Source: an uncultured Lewinella sp.
Lineage (GTDB): Bacteria; Bacteroidota; Bacteroidia; Chitinophagales; Saprospiraceae
Reading direction: 5' to 3'
Length of the DNA: 38,933 bases
Assembly (NCBI GenBank): GCA_913057785.1
Contig: CAJXPD010000076.1
Coordinates: 1-38,933, forward strand
Shown: positions 30,764 through 38,933 of the stretch, piece after piece
Layout of the letters: the number at the start of each line of letters is the position of its first letter
Numbering within the stretch: the first letter of the stretch is position 1
The notes under the pieces: generated by a model
Database searches by the model: none
The model's input: the letters and a program-made list of their open reading frames with translations, nothing else
Told to the model about the DNA's origin: nothing
Made by a program: the position numbers and the translations under genes

Positions 30764-32005
30764 TCATTCTGCCACCTTCAGTACCTGATTCCAAACCCTA
30801 AATACATTCTTGTAACATATCTTTTCAATATCCGATTCAGAATATCCTCTTTTGAGTAATTCAAAGATTAAATTTGGATACTGAGAAACATCTTTGAGAC
30901 CAGTCGGAAGAGAATCCCCTACCCCATCGTAATCTGAACCGAAACCAACATGATCAATTCCGGCTATTTGTACAACACGGTCGATGTGATTGGCTACCAT
31001 CTTCACGTCTGAGAAGACCGAAGGATTTGCTTTTTGAAAGGCGGCAATAACTGGCTTCGCTGCTTCGTCACTACTTGTTAGGTTTTTCGCTGCCAGCTCT
31101 GCAAATAGTTTTTCGCGCAGTTCATTCCGCTGTTTTTGAATTTCTCCATCAAGAAATGTGGAACCAAAATTAATCTGAATGACGCCTCCATTCTCTCCAA
31201 GCAATCTCAACATATCGTCATTCATATTACGCTCGAAACCAGGAGTGAAATGGCGAACCGAGGAATGAGAGGCTATGCAAGGCGCTTTGCTCAATTCCAT
31301 GACTTGGTAAAAAGTACTGTCAGAAACATGCGAAATATCCACCATGATACCGACACGGTTCATTTCAGCTACCACTTGTCGGCCAAATGGACTAAGTCCA
31401 TTCCAAGTCCTTGTCGTATCATACGAGGAATCGCAGATTTGGTTGTCTTTTGAATGCGTTAATGTTATATAGCTGATTCCCCTGTCTTTGAAGTACTGCA
31501 AATTGCCCAGATCTTCTTCCACAGGAGCGCCATTTTCCATACCCATCGGTAGGGATATCAAGCCCTTCTTAAATTGAGCTTTTACCTCTTTCGGAGACTT
31601 AGCTACAGCAAACTTATCAGGGTGAGCCACGGCTATACCGTTGACCATGTCAATCAGCGTATCGGCAAGTACCTTGGCCCCGCCATCTACTTGATAAGAA
31701 GCGGGGATGTAGATAGACATAAAGGGTGCATCCAGGCCTCCTTGCTTTGCTCGTTCATAGTCAAAGTCGCCTTCACTGGTCTTGATAGGGATCCCTAGGT
31801 ACTCTTTTGTCAATCTAAAATTCCTGACTCTAAGCCGATAGGGCAGGTCTACATGCCCATCGGTGAGAATATACTTTTGGGCCAATTCATTAGCTAGTAA
31901 CATCAATTCAGCATCTGATTTCTCAGATAGGGCAGCTGAAGATTTTCTTTGACAAGAAGTTGATATCACTAGGCCGAAACACAATAGTAATAAAGCTTTG
32001 CGCAT
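30764..32005 (-). CDS. Membrane dipeptidase (renal dipeptidase family M19), lipoprotein
   Basis: 413 aa. Lipoprotein-like signal (GLVISTSC, Cys18). All zinc ligands of the M19 fold are visible: H51-x-D53 (TDGHVDLP), E157 (GMENG), H226 (DISHVS), H247 (ASHSSVRHFTPGFERN) and D358 (GFGSDYDG). Predicted to hydrolyse dipeptides (L-D or D-amino-acid-containing) in the periplasm or on the membrane. Monocistronic with about 210 nt to the kinase gene downstream. Confidence 0.94.
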   Translation of the reverse strand: MRKALLLLCFGLVISTSCQRKSSAALSEKSDAELMLLANELAQKYILTDGHVDLPYRLRVRNFRLTKEYLGIPIKTSEGDFDYERAKQGGLDAPFMSIYIPASYQVDGGAKVLADTLIDMVNGIAVAHPDKFAVAKSPKEVKAQFKKGLISLPMGMENGAPVEEDLGNLQYFKDRGISYITLTHSKDNQICDSSYDTTRTWNGLSPFGRQVVAEMNRVGIMVDISHVSDSTFYQVMELSKAPCIASHSSVRHFTPGFERNMNDDMLRLLGENGGVIQINFGSTFLDGEIQKQRNELREKLFAELAAKNLTSSDEAAKPVIAAFQKANPSVFSDVKMVANHIDRVVQIAGIDHVGFGSDYDGVGDSLPTGLKDVSQYPNLIFELLKRGYSESDIEKICYKNVFRVWNQVLKVAE

Positions 32006-32315
32006 AATATTTAATTTAGGTAGTAATGTTTAAGGTAAACGCTGAACTTGACTGTCGGAGGGATAGCTTCTACGAGAAGCTCCAGATGTTAACATATCTT
32101 CGATTCTTGTGTAGGATCAAGACTTTTAGTCTAGTATCACCATTTCTTCTTAAACCTTGTTGGTGGTAAGTACTAGTCTAGTATGTTCTAAACTGCCTCT
32201 TAGCCCCTTGATCACAAATCGCGACCAGGAGTTAACTTCGAAGGCTCAAAATGAACATATCTTATTGCCGTTGATCAGGGCAATAGCGGGGAAACCGCAG
32301 TTAATGGCAGTCTAG
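32006..32315. other. 310-bp gap with hairpins, no gene
   Basis: No gene seen. Contains a hairpin AGCTTCT-ACG-AGAAGCT (32065-32081), a TATTGCC/GGCAATA hairpin (32263-32285) and an 11-bp direct repeat TAGTCTAGTAT (32127-32137 and 32174-32184). The 32263-32285 hairpin follows the stop of the leftward amidohydrolase by about 30 nt and may be its terminator, without a T-run. Confidence 0.5.
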
Positions 32316-33428
32316 TTAGTTGGGAAAAAGATCTGTCTTCTTTCCAGGAATAAGGTTCAAAGCGTTCTTGTAGTATAGTTTCTTCAGAATCTCATCCGAC
32401 AGGTCCAAGCCGTACATTCTCCAAAAAGCATGATACTTCTTGTAATATGGGAAGTACTCGTCGTCCGTTTCCAAGACTCTAAAATAGGTATGGTATTCCT
32501 CAGGATTATAGGCGTCCTTTGCAAACAAGACACGATCCTGGTATTTTTCAAAGAATTTCCGTGCATTTCGGGGTTGTCTTCCCAATTCAGCAATCACCGC
32601 GCCAATCCCGACATGCATGTTAGGTAATTCATCCAGAAGTTTTCCTAGTGTCTGCAAATCATTAGCGAACCAGCCCATGTGAGCATTGATAAAGGTAGTT
32701 CCCGGGTTTTTCCTGAAAATATCGTGCTGCTCACCAATTATCGTCTCCCAAGCGGCGGGGTTATCGGCAGTTCGCTTCCGTCCAGGGCGCAGCTTTAATT
32801 CTAGCCAACGTTCGTTGTTCTCGTCGTGTGGATCCCAGAAAGACTTTGGATCAGCAGAGTGAATCAAAACTGGAATGCCCAGTCTGCCACATGCCTTCCA
32901 GATCGGATCTATCCGTGGGTCATTAATCTTAATCCGATTGCCCGCCTTATCTTTGTTAGTCATCCCTTGGCTCTTGTAGATCTTCAATCCTCTGGCACCA
33001 TTAGCGACATCAAACTCTAGTTGCTTAATGGTACTCTCTGTCCAATCGGGTTCATCAATACTCCTCAATTCAATATTCGTAAAGATGATGATTCTATCTT
33101 CATAACCATGCTTTCTCACGTTGTCCATCATAGCCTTCAAAGCTGCTCCGCCCCGTCCAGAAAGATTGACAATCATCCCCATGTTTAAGGTATCCATTTC
33201 TCGGATCAACTTATCAAGGTCTTGCGTAGCCATTCTCCAATGGTGGCTATGACAATCAACAAACGGAAACTTGGACTTAGTCACGATATTCTCTGGTACT
33301 ACCAAAGTTGAAGGTGGGTCATAGATTTCAAAATCCATCTTCAAGGTGGAATCTATCTCATATCGTCGCTGTGCAGATAGCAGTACCACTATACTGGTAA
33401 AAAGCAGTAGTAGAATTGATTTCTTCAT
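32316..33428 (-). CDS. Exported amidohydrolase-2 family metal-dependent hydrolase
   Basis: 370 aa, Sec signal peptide (about 1-20, LLSAQ). TIM-barrel amidohydrolase-2 pattern: DCHSHHW (H60-x-H62), LKIYKS (147-153), LIHSADP (H190), NAHMGW (H250) and FAKDAY (D305) as metal/catalytic residues. The substrate cannot be read; relatives decarboxylate or hydrolyse aromatic acids, lactones or amides. Leftward, with a 310-nt gap to the dipeptidase gene. Signal peptide argues for periplasmic action. Confidence 0.9.
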   Translation of the reverse strand: MKKSILLLLFTSIVVLLSAQRRYEIDSTLKMDFEIYDPPSTLVVPENIVTKSKFPFVDCHSHHWRMATQDLDKLIREMDTLNMGMIVNLSGRGGAALKAMMDNVRKHGYEDRIIIFTNIELRSIDEPDWTESTIKQLEFDVANGARGLKIYKSQGMTNKDKAGNRIKINDPRIDPIWKACGRLGIPVLIHSADPKSFWDPHDENNERWLELKLRPGRKRTADNPAAWETIIGEQHDIFRKNPGTTFINAHMGWFANDLQTLGKLLDELPNMHVGIGAVIAELGRQPRNARKFFEKYQDRVLFAKDAYNPEEYHTYFRVLETDDEYFPYYKKYHAFWRMYGLDLSDEILKKLYYKNALNLIPGKKTDLFPN

Positions 33429-34539
33429 ATTGGTTCAACTTTAGAAACTTTCCCTAAGGTTTGTTTCCTATCCGTAGTCTTTTTTTACCCAATACCTAGT
33501 GGAAAAACCCAAAAGGTAATTTTTTGTCAACTGCCAAAATAGACATTCTGGACCAAATATCTTAGCCAAGAAAAAGACAAGCAGGATTTTTATCTCCTCG
33601 TTAACAATTCTCAGGAACAAGAATACTTGTTATTTCCCTAAATATGCTAATTGATCAAAATGACGGCCCTTGGGCGCGTAATTTATGTTTTGATTAATTT
33701 TGGCCATATCACAGAGTTGTCTGTATTTAGAAACTTTGGAATGTGAAGTACTCTATGCTTAAAATTGGCCATATTACCGCAGCAATCTATAAGAATGTCT
33801 TCAGGCCAATTTTTGTTTATCAAAAATTTCACTTATGGCCGAGGGTGGGCAAAAAAAGATGCAGCAAAGAGATAGATTAAGGTAATTCATTCCCCTCCAA
33901 GCTTGGCGGATACATGGCATTTTCTCATAATTTATTGAGTTAAAAAAACATGAGTGTTTTTTCTTTAATATAAGAATCTAATCATCCACAATCACCCCGT
34001 TGACTTTCTCCTAAATTAATTGTAATTTGATTCGAAACCTTCTAGGTTTAAATCAGTATAACCACTTAATTAGGTTAATTTAGAACTTCAACGAACATTG
34101 GTGGATTTCTAAATACACCTTAATTTGCCTTCTAATAACCAATAGGTTAAGACTACAAACACTCCCAGCCGTAGCTTTAAATTTTAGCAAATTGTATTTG
34201 CAAACAACACTTTTCAAACACAGTCTAGTTGAATTTATTGCTGATTTTTTTACATTTGCAGGCCCCAAAACTCACTTTCACGCTATACTAGTGTTAATAT
34301 TTGAATTCAATTCCTAAATTAAGGCAATTTGAATAAATAGGCAGCAGTATTATTTGATCATTATTTTTTCAGAATTTTGTACCCAAATAAATACATAAAG
34401 ATTTTCACTTAAGATTCCCGAGCAACTACACAATACTCTAGAGGAATATATTCCAAAACTAGTGTTTTGGTTAATCGGGAAGCGGTTGAGAAGATCATGT
34501 TGCCGGTCCGTTTTAACTAAAACATGATAAAAAAAGCGC
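33429..34539. other. 1.1-kb AT-rich gap without a gene
   Basis: No credible open frame on either strand; two ~60-codon minus frames (34080-34268, 34350-34541) look random. Two copies of TTGGCCATAT (33700-33709, 33765-33774; 65 bp apart) and a 10-bp inverted repeat AAAATTGGCC / GGCCAATTTT (33761-33770, 33804-33813) occur in the left part. A consensus promoter lies near 34229-34258. The region could hold a non-coding RNA or a remnant. Confidence 0.5.
34229..34258 (+). promoter_or_regulatory. Consensus promoter in the AT-rich gap
   Basis: TTG (34229-34231), 19 bp, TACATTTG (34251-34258): exact Bacteroidota TTG-N19-TAnnTTTG. Predicted start near 34262, leaving a 275-nt untranslated leader to the gene at 34540, or the promoter of an independent small RNA. 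Confidence 0.55.
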
Positions 34540-35151
34540 ATGTCAAAACAAACTAAAACGGCACTTGATCCTGTTGAGATCGAACAGTTGATCAGTGTCT
34601 ACCACTCTGAGCTGAGGCAGCTCAACTACAGGGTGTTGTCCGTACGTAAGAACATTGAACAATTAGAAACCGCCCTATCAAAACAAAGCACAACCAAAAG
34701 ACAAAGTGTTGTCGCAGCTCCGGCGGTAGTAGCCACCAAATCAGTAGCTCCAGAAGTAGTTGCACCTTCCTTAACTCCTTCTGCACCACCTAAAGCTTCC
34801 TCTTCAACTTCTGGCCCTAGAGCCCCTAAAAAGGTCAATATGCCAGATCCGGTACAAGTTCGTAGAGTAAGAAAGCTAAGTCCATGGGATGAGTTTATCA
34901 TTACTACCCTGCAAACAAAGGATAAGGTGCTTATTATGAGCGAATTCCTAGATATTGTAAAGAGCGACTTTGCAGGAGCAAAGGGATGGACAGAAGCAAA
35001 GATTAAATCTAAGCTGAATGCTGTTTTCCATAAGCTAGCTAATAAGAAAGGAAACATCATTAAGATTAGCTTCGATGGAAGAGGGTTCGCTTATGCTTTG
35101 CCAAAATGGCTAAATCCTGCAGGAGAACTGAAAAAGAAATACCGCAGGTAA
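34540..35151 (+). CDS. Basic coiled-coil/winged-helix-like protein, unknown function
   Basis: 203 aa in three parts: an N-terminal coiled coil (about 10-48, VEIEQLISVYHSELRQLNYRVLSVRKNIEQLETALS), an Ala/Pro/Ser/Val-rich linker (about 55-100) and a basic C-terminal domain (about 112-203; LSPWDEFIITTLQTKDKVLIMSEFLDIVKSDF...EAKIKSKLNAVFHKLANKKGNIIKISFDGRGFAYALPKW) that reads as a winged helix with a wing hairpin. The linker and Lys/Arg tail suggest nucleic-acid binding (nucleoid protein or regulator). I have no family name for it. Isolated gene, with a strong terminator after it. Confidence 0.85.
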   Translation: MSKQTKTALDPVEIEQLISVYHSELRQLNYRVLSVRKNIEQLETALSKQSTTKRQSVVAAPAVVATKSVAPEVVAPSLTPSAPPKASSSTSGPRAPKKVNMPDPVQVRRVRKLSPWDEFIITTLQTKDKVLIMSEFLDIVKSDFAGAKGWTEAKIKSKLNAVFHKLANKKGNIIKISFDGRGFAYALPKWLNPAGELKKKYRR

Positions 35152-35187
35152 TAATAGCAACAGCGTGGGGTCATTTGGCACCCTCGC

Positions 35188-35269
35188 TAGCAACTCATCT
35201 CACTTTAGTGGTGACTCATTCACTAACCTAGTTCACAATTGCGCTGAAGCTAGATGAGTTGCTATTTTT
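35188..35269 (+). terminator. Terminator with a 13-bp stem and a long loop
   Basis: TAGCAACTCATCT (35188-35200) pairs perfectly with AGATGAGTTGCTA (35252-35264) and runs into TTTTT (35265-35269). The 51-nt loop contains a smaller inverted segment around CACTTTAGTG. Terminates the gene at 34540. Confidence 0.85.
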
Positions 35270-35635
35270 CTTCTTGTAATCATTTCCAGTCTTCCAGGTG
35301 TTGAATTTCTACGTTTAAGGCTATTCGAAAAGATTCATGAGCAGGTCAAGATTGAACCTGTACATGTAACTGAGACATTCATTCCCTTCTTCCATTCCCG
35401 CCAAATTATTTTCAAGGAAAACCGCTAAGGGTTCTTCATTTGAAGGACTGCTAATAGAACGTATCTCAAGATGAAGCGGGAAACTCGTCTTTATAGAATC
35501 ATCTATTCATTCAAACGAAACCAGGAGAATTATTAGACAGGTGTAGGAGAGATATTCCTGACTTAATCCACGAGTAAAGAATGCGCTTAGTATGGTTCCA
35601 GAAGGAAACGGAAGATCTAAGCTTTCTTTATGAAA
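35270..35635. other. 366-bp gap without a gene
   Basis: Between the two facing terminators nothing recognisable is seen. A plus-strand frame at 35581-35844 overlaps the protease terminator and 3' end and is taken as chance. Confidence 0.6.
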
Positions 35636-35681
35636 TAAAAAAGCTTAGCCGATTAGATATATCTTTATCTTCTCGGCTAAG
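35636..35681 (-). terminator. Terminator of the secreted protease gene
   Basis: On the minus strand a stem CTTAGCCGA (35673-35681 side) / TCGGCTAAG (35644-35652 side) encloses a 20-nt loop and is followed by CTTTTTTATTT (complement of 35633-35643). It lies 113 nt after the protease stop. Confidence 0.85.
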
Positions 35682-35752
35682 GCCATTTAAAAGACTATTG
35701 AAAATTCAAGGTATAGAATATTGTGTATCAGTATTAGATCTCGGTTTGTACT

Positions 35753-35781
35753 GGCAGGAGTTGCATTTGCAAGTTCCTGCC
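35753..35781. other. GC-rich hairpin just after the protease stop
   Basis: GGCAGGA...TTGCA / TGCAA...TCCTGCC forms a nearly continuous 12-bp stem with a 2-nt loop, 12 nt after the protease stop codon. No T-run on the minus side, so it probably protects the 3' end while the terminator at 35636-35681 ends transcription. Confidence 0.55.
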
Positions 35782-35793
35782 CGCATCATCATA

Positions 35794-38700
35794 TCAATCG
35801 TCTGTTTGTACGAATCTAAATTGGTCATTCTGAATGAAAATTGATCGGCTTTCCAGCAGTGTACCGTGTCTATCTAACATAAGCATCCAATAAATACCAG
35901 ATTCAAGATGACCTACATCTAACCGAAGCTGCGTATTTCCCTCGCCTCCCTTTTTCCGCTTCCGCACAAGAATCCGACCAATCCGATCAAACAAAAGCAA
36001 CTTAACGGGTTCTCCTTCCTTCAATTGCATTTCCGCCTTCAACTGTCCAGTTGACACCGGATTCGGGTAAACATTCAAGCGGGAATTTTCTACAGAAATA
36101 AAACTGCTAGCCGTGTATAACGGATTATAGTATGGGTTCTCCACCATCACGAGATAGTCTTCCACTTCCCCATATCCTACGCCACCACATGAATTCGGAG
36201 CATCTCCATATTGCATAGCTACTCGTACATGTAGTGGACCAGGGGAAATAACTGTTCCAATATATAAGTGTGCCTCAATGGATCCCATCCAGGTTTCGAG
36301 ATTCAGGATCTGTTCTCCTGGGTCAGTAAAGTCCAAATCTCTGTTGAAATCCACCCAGATGCCAAAGTATTCGTTGAAAGGGAAGCCGTCGAAGCCAGGA
36401 GTTATATTCAGCGTATAGCCTTGCCCAGCCTGCAGCACAACTGCCTGATCACGCATGCTCACATAGCCACCGTTATTTCCAGTTTCAAATAGAATACTGT
36501 CGATCTTTACGGCTTCAATCCACTCATATTCAGAGCTTCGAGCTCCGCCGCTACATATTTCAGTAGGCTCCGGGATAGTAAACTGATTGACATGGGAACA
36601 GGCATTCGCATCGACTACGGTTACACTATACAGGCTTGATGTTGGATCATCCAATGAGGCCCCCACCGTACCATCAGACCAGTAATATTGATAAGGTTCT
36701 AGACCTCCATTTGCCTCTACTACAAACCGTCGATACCCTCGTCCATCATCCTCTTTCAAATCACTACTTATTGACAAGCTATCGGGTGGACTAAGATCCA
36801 CCGAAGATGTAGAAACACAACCTTCAGCATCAGATACTTCCAGCGTATATAGACCCGCATCGAGTGCATCCCAGTCTAATTGAGTCCATTCTGCTTGTCC
36901 ATTTAGTCTAAAAGAATAAGGGGCTGTTCCACCCATCACCATGACGTCAAGCCACCCCGACGCCTCCCCATGACAAAGGGGTGGGCTGCCATGCAACTCT
37001 ACTTCCAGTGGATCAGGCCCCTTAAGTGATATCGATAGCTCTACTCTTTCACTTTCTTGACTTACTGTAACGTAATATTGCCCTTCACTAAGCCCATCTA
37101 CCCTTGAGGTAGAGTCTCCAGTACTCCAGGCATATCGGATATGCTCGTTCGTGGGATCTGCTAAATTAACTTGTAAAATTCCATCATCTTCATCATGACA
37201 ACTTGGTGACTGCACAATCTCTACGGCAGCTTGCAAGGTCGGTAGTAACATTTCATCTAAACAAAAAGGGAGGGACACCTGGGCACCAAATTCGCCTCCT
37301 TCGACCAGTATCCGCCCATCCTGCAAAGCCAAAGTAAATTTTCCTTGGCCCTGATTACAACACATACCATCCTCAAAAGCATCAAACACTTTCAGTTCGT
37401 AACACCCAAAGGGTAAACAAAGTGGAATATGCTTGTTACTATGGCCTAAACTATTGGGATATGGTCCTCCGCTTGCCCAGATCTTCCCATCCGGCGATTG
37501 GATTTGCCAGCGATTCTCAGCTGGGAATTGATCAAATAAAAATTGTATGTTCAGTGCTAAATCACATTCATAGTGTTCATAAAGTTGAGCCAAATTCCTT
37601 CTTCCTTCTTCCCCACCCTCGCTCTTGGCAGCAATGGAATACCACTGGCGCTTGCCTGGAAAAGTTGGTATCTCAACAAAAGTATCTTGTGTAATGGCCC
37701 ACTTCTCCATGTGTTGATACCCCATGTGATAGATCTGATAGTAATCAGCTCCAGGAACGGGATCCCAATACATTACCGCCGTATCATCTGAGGTGGGGAG
37801 GTAGGCAAAACTGGGTTGCGCCAAAATATTGATCGTATCACTCAGCACCTCCTTCTGCCCTTGCCGTATTCGGAGCTGCACCTCGCCATGTATACCTTCA
37901 GGGACTGTCCAATCGTACCATCCCTTACCGGCTGAGATCGAGCTTCCGATTGTAGTCCATTGATCGGCGTCAACCAAACTGTAGTCAAGCTCAAGCAAGG
38001 CTGCCTCATCTCCCTCGTCCCATCGCAAGGTTACTACTTCTCCTGGGACCAAGCTCTCCCCCGCCAATGGATAAGCCCAGTTGAGCGCTCCAGAATCATA
38101 GAGTACACTCAAGAAGTAGGTCTGTGGACCTTCAGGTACTAAGGAGCCTTGTACATTGATGGAATAGCTTCCAGGATCAGGGTTTAGCATTTCCACTTGC
38201 TCCATGTTGTTCAGTCGATCCCTACCTCTGCTAGCTGGGGCCGTCAAACTATCTAGATGAGGGAAGGAACTTAATACCCAAGGTAGATGTCTATTGCCTC
38301 CTGCATCCTGTATATCCAAGTCCAGATCATTGACTAAGGCCTTACTGTTCATAGGAAGTCCAGCTGGATCATTCCAGTACAACATCACCCGCAGTCGCTT
38401 CACCCCTGGAGGTACATTTATGTTATAGGTCTGTTGCGCACCATGCTCCACAGCCCCAGCAAACAAGGGGTCTTCCTCCATACATCGGAGCGCTCGCCCC
38501 AAGTGGGGCCTACCCCAACCAAATTCGAAGTCAGGGCCAGGACGTCCGAGGTCATCCGCTGTATTCAATAGAAGCGTTTTGACTAAAGCTGCTGGCGGAT
38601 CAACTCCTCCATGCGCCTGCCTATAAGCTTGATATAGTAAAGCTGCTCCTCCTGCTACCGTCGGGGCGGAAGCGGACGTACCGCTGGCCAGCTGGTAAGT

Positions 38701-38933
38701 ATTCGCCTGATCCGTGGTCCATTGACCACTACCCGGCGCTGCCAGGTCTGGCTTGATTCTACCATCACTGGCGGGTCCCCTACTGCTGTTGAGGATCAAA
38801 CTGTCGTGATAAGAGATGTTGGCCACCGCAATGCTGTGTTTCGACGCTTTTCTACCGCCTGTGATGTTACCGAAGCGAGCGCCACCAGCCAATTCTATCA
38901 ATCCGTAAGGACTATCGCATTGGGCATCACCTT
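35794..38933 (-). CDS. Secreted subtilisin-like (S8) protease with SprB, GEVED and T9SS sorting domains; 5' part outside window
   Basis: The frame runs off the right edge, so the N terminus with the catalytic Asp and His is missing; a TTG at 38901 is not the true start. About 1045 residues are visible. In order: end of the S8 domain with NSSRGPASDGRIKPDLAAPGSG and catalytic Ser in GTSASAPTVAG (Ser codon near 38674-38676); a jelly-roll domain (VNDLDLDIQDAGGN); an Ig-like and an FN3-like domain (YWDPVPGADYYQIYHMG); a Cys-containing module (LCLPFGCYELKVFDAFEDGMCC); about three SprB-like repeats (SPSCHDEDDGILQVNLAD...; PPLCHGEASGWLDVMV...); a GEVED domain (GIWVDFNRDLDFTDPGEQI...GEVEDYLVMVE); and a C-terminal type A T9SS sorting domain (LNVYPNPVSTGQLKAEMQ...SGIYWMLML). 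Predicted cell-surface or secreted protease exported by type IX secretion. Confidence 0.94.
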   Translation of the reverse strand, partial: GDAQCDSPYGLIELAGGARFGNITGGRKASKHSIAVANISYHDSLILNSSRGPASDGRIKPDLAAPGSGQWTTDQANTYQLASGTSASAPTVAGGAALLYQAYRQAHGGVDPPAALVKTLLLNTADDLGRPGPDFEFGWGRPHLGRALRCMEEDPLFAGAVEHGAQQTYNINVPPGVKRLRVMLYWNDPAGLPMNSKALVNDLDLDIQDAGGNRHLPWVLSSFPHLDSLTAPASRGRDRLNNMEQVEMLNPDPGSYSINVQGSLVPEGPQTYFLSVLYDSGALNWAYPLAGESLVPGEVVTLRWDEGDEAALLELDYSLVDADQWTTIGSSISAGKGWYDWTVPEGIHGEVQLRIRQGQKEVLSDTINILAQPSFAYLPTSDDTAVMYWDPVPGADYYQIYHMGYQHMEKWAITQDTFVEIPTFPGKRQWYSIAAKSEGGEEGRRNLAQLYEHYECDLALNIQFLFDQFPAENRWQIQSPDGKIWASGGPYPNSLGHSNKHIPLCLPFGCYELKVFDAFEDGMCCNQGQGKFTLALQDGRILVEGGEFGAQVSLPFCLDEMLLPTLQAAVEIVQSPSCHDEDDGILQVNLADPTNEHIRYAWSTGDSTSRVDGLSEGQYYVTVSQESERVELSISLKGPDPLEVELHGSPPLCHGEASGWLDVMVMGGTAPYSFRLNGQAEWTQLDWDALDAGLYTLEVSDAEGCVSTSSVDLSPPDSLSISSDLKEDDGRGYRRFVVEANGGLEPYQYYWSDGTVGASLDDPTSSLYSVTVVDANACSHVNQFTIPEPTEICSGGARSSEYEWIEAVKIDSILFETGNNGGYVSMRDQAVVLQAGQGYTLNITPGFDGFPFNEYFGIWVDFNRDLDFTDPGEQILNLETWMGSIEAHLYIGTVISPGPLHVRVAMQYGDAPNSCGGVGYGEVEDYLVMVENPYYNPLYTASSFISVENSRLNVYPNPVSTGQLKAEMQLKEGEPVKLLLFDRIGRILVRKRKKGGEGNTQLRLDVGHLESGIYWMLMLDRHGTLLESRSIFIQNDQFRFVQTDD

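Noticed and set aside
35581..35844. 87-codon plus-strand gene
   Set aside because: It overlaps the protease terminator, the second hairpin and the 3' end of the protease gene on the opposite strand.
37422..38142. Plus-strand frames inside the protease gene
   Set aside because: They are shadows of the long minus-strand multi-domain protein, whose domains are recognisable throughout.
38899..38901. TTG at 38901 as the start of the secreted protease
   Set aside because: The frame stays open to the window edge with S8-type sequence upstream (GDAQCDSPYG), so the gene is truncated by the window.
1..38933. Mobile element, prophage, CRISPR or defence island
   Set aside because: No transposase, integrase, phage, Cas or toxin-antitoxin gene, no terminal repeats and no regularly spaced repeat array were seen; gene content is metabolic, regulatory and envelope-related.

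Overview
The window looks like a chromosomal segment of a Bacteroidota member, probably from the Saprospiria/Lewinella side. Evidence: exact TAnnTTTG -7 elements in front of several genes, a secreted subtilase with SprB-like, GEVED and type IX secretion C-terminal sorting modules, a DUF6089-type outer-membrane barrel, TonB-C domain proteins and TPR histidine kinases. Lineage is inferred from gene content only. No tRNA, rRNA, CRISPR array, integrase or insertion sequence was seen.

Region 1 (1-12.5 kb) is a dense stress/redox island. It holds five tandem-domain universal stress proteins (USPs), three two-CBS-domain proteins, a rhodanese, an unknown lipoprotein, a two-TM K+ channel with an RCK domain, a small conserved-looking protein of unknown function, and a two-component pair. 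The kinase has two FixL-like PAS domains, each keeping the heme-ligand His and the two Arg residues of FixL. The regulator fuses a receiver to a CRP/FNR-type DNA-binding protein, so FixJ-like and FixK-like roles sit in one polypeptide.

Most notable result: four intergenic regions (near 0.4, 5.85, 9.67 and 20.07 kb) each carry two CRP/FNR-type boxes (TGA-N6-TCA, 8 of 8) with centres exactly 22 bp apart. A -7-like element starts exactly 29.5 bp from the nearer box centre. In the three divergent regions this holds on both sides, giving seven start points with identical geometry and none with the usual -33 TTG. The natural inference is that the kinase/regulator pair switches this whole set, including its own operon, in response to oxygen or a related gas. 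In content it resembles the mycobacterial DosR hypoxia regulon (heme sensor, many USPs, a CBS protein), but with a different regulator family.

Region 2 (12.5-19.6 kb) is a seven-gene leftward efflux operon: TetR regulator, TolC-like outer-membrane protein, membrane-fusion lipoprotein, two ABC ATPases and two ABC-2 permeases (YbhGFSR-like, with the ATPase split in two). Two copies of a TetR-type operator cover the promoter and a third variant lies before the TolC-like gene.

Region 3 (19.7-27 kb): a small membrane protein that is the distant fourth target of the box pair, a DUF6089-like barrel, a two-gene radical SAM operon (Tes/MJ0619-like with a three-TM partner), a membrane-anchored glucosaminidase-fold protein whose catalytic Glu position is Gln, and the glycogen genes glgA-glgC.

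Region 4 (27-38.9 kb): TonB-C/TPR protein, TPR histidine kinase, membrane dipeptidase, metal-dependent amidohydrolase, a 1.1-kb AT-rich gap, a coiled-coil/winged-helix-like basic protein, and a partial secreted S8 protease running off the right edge.
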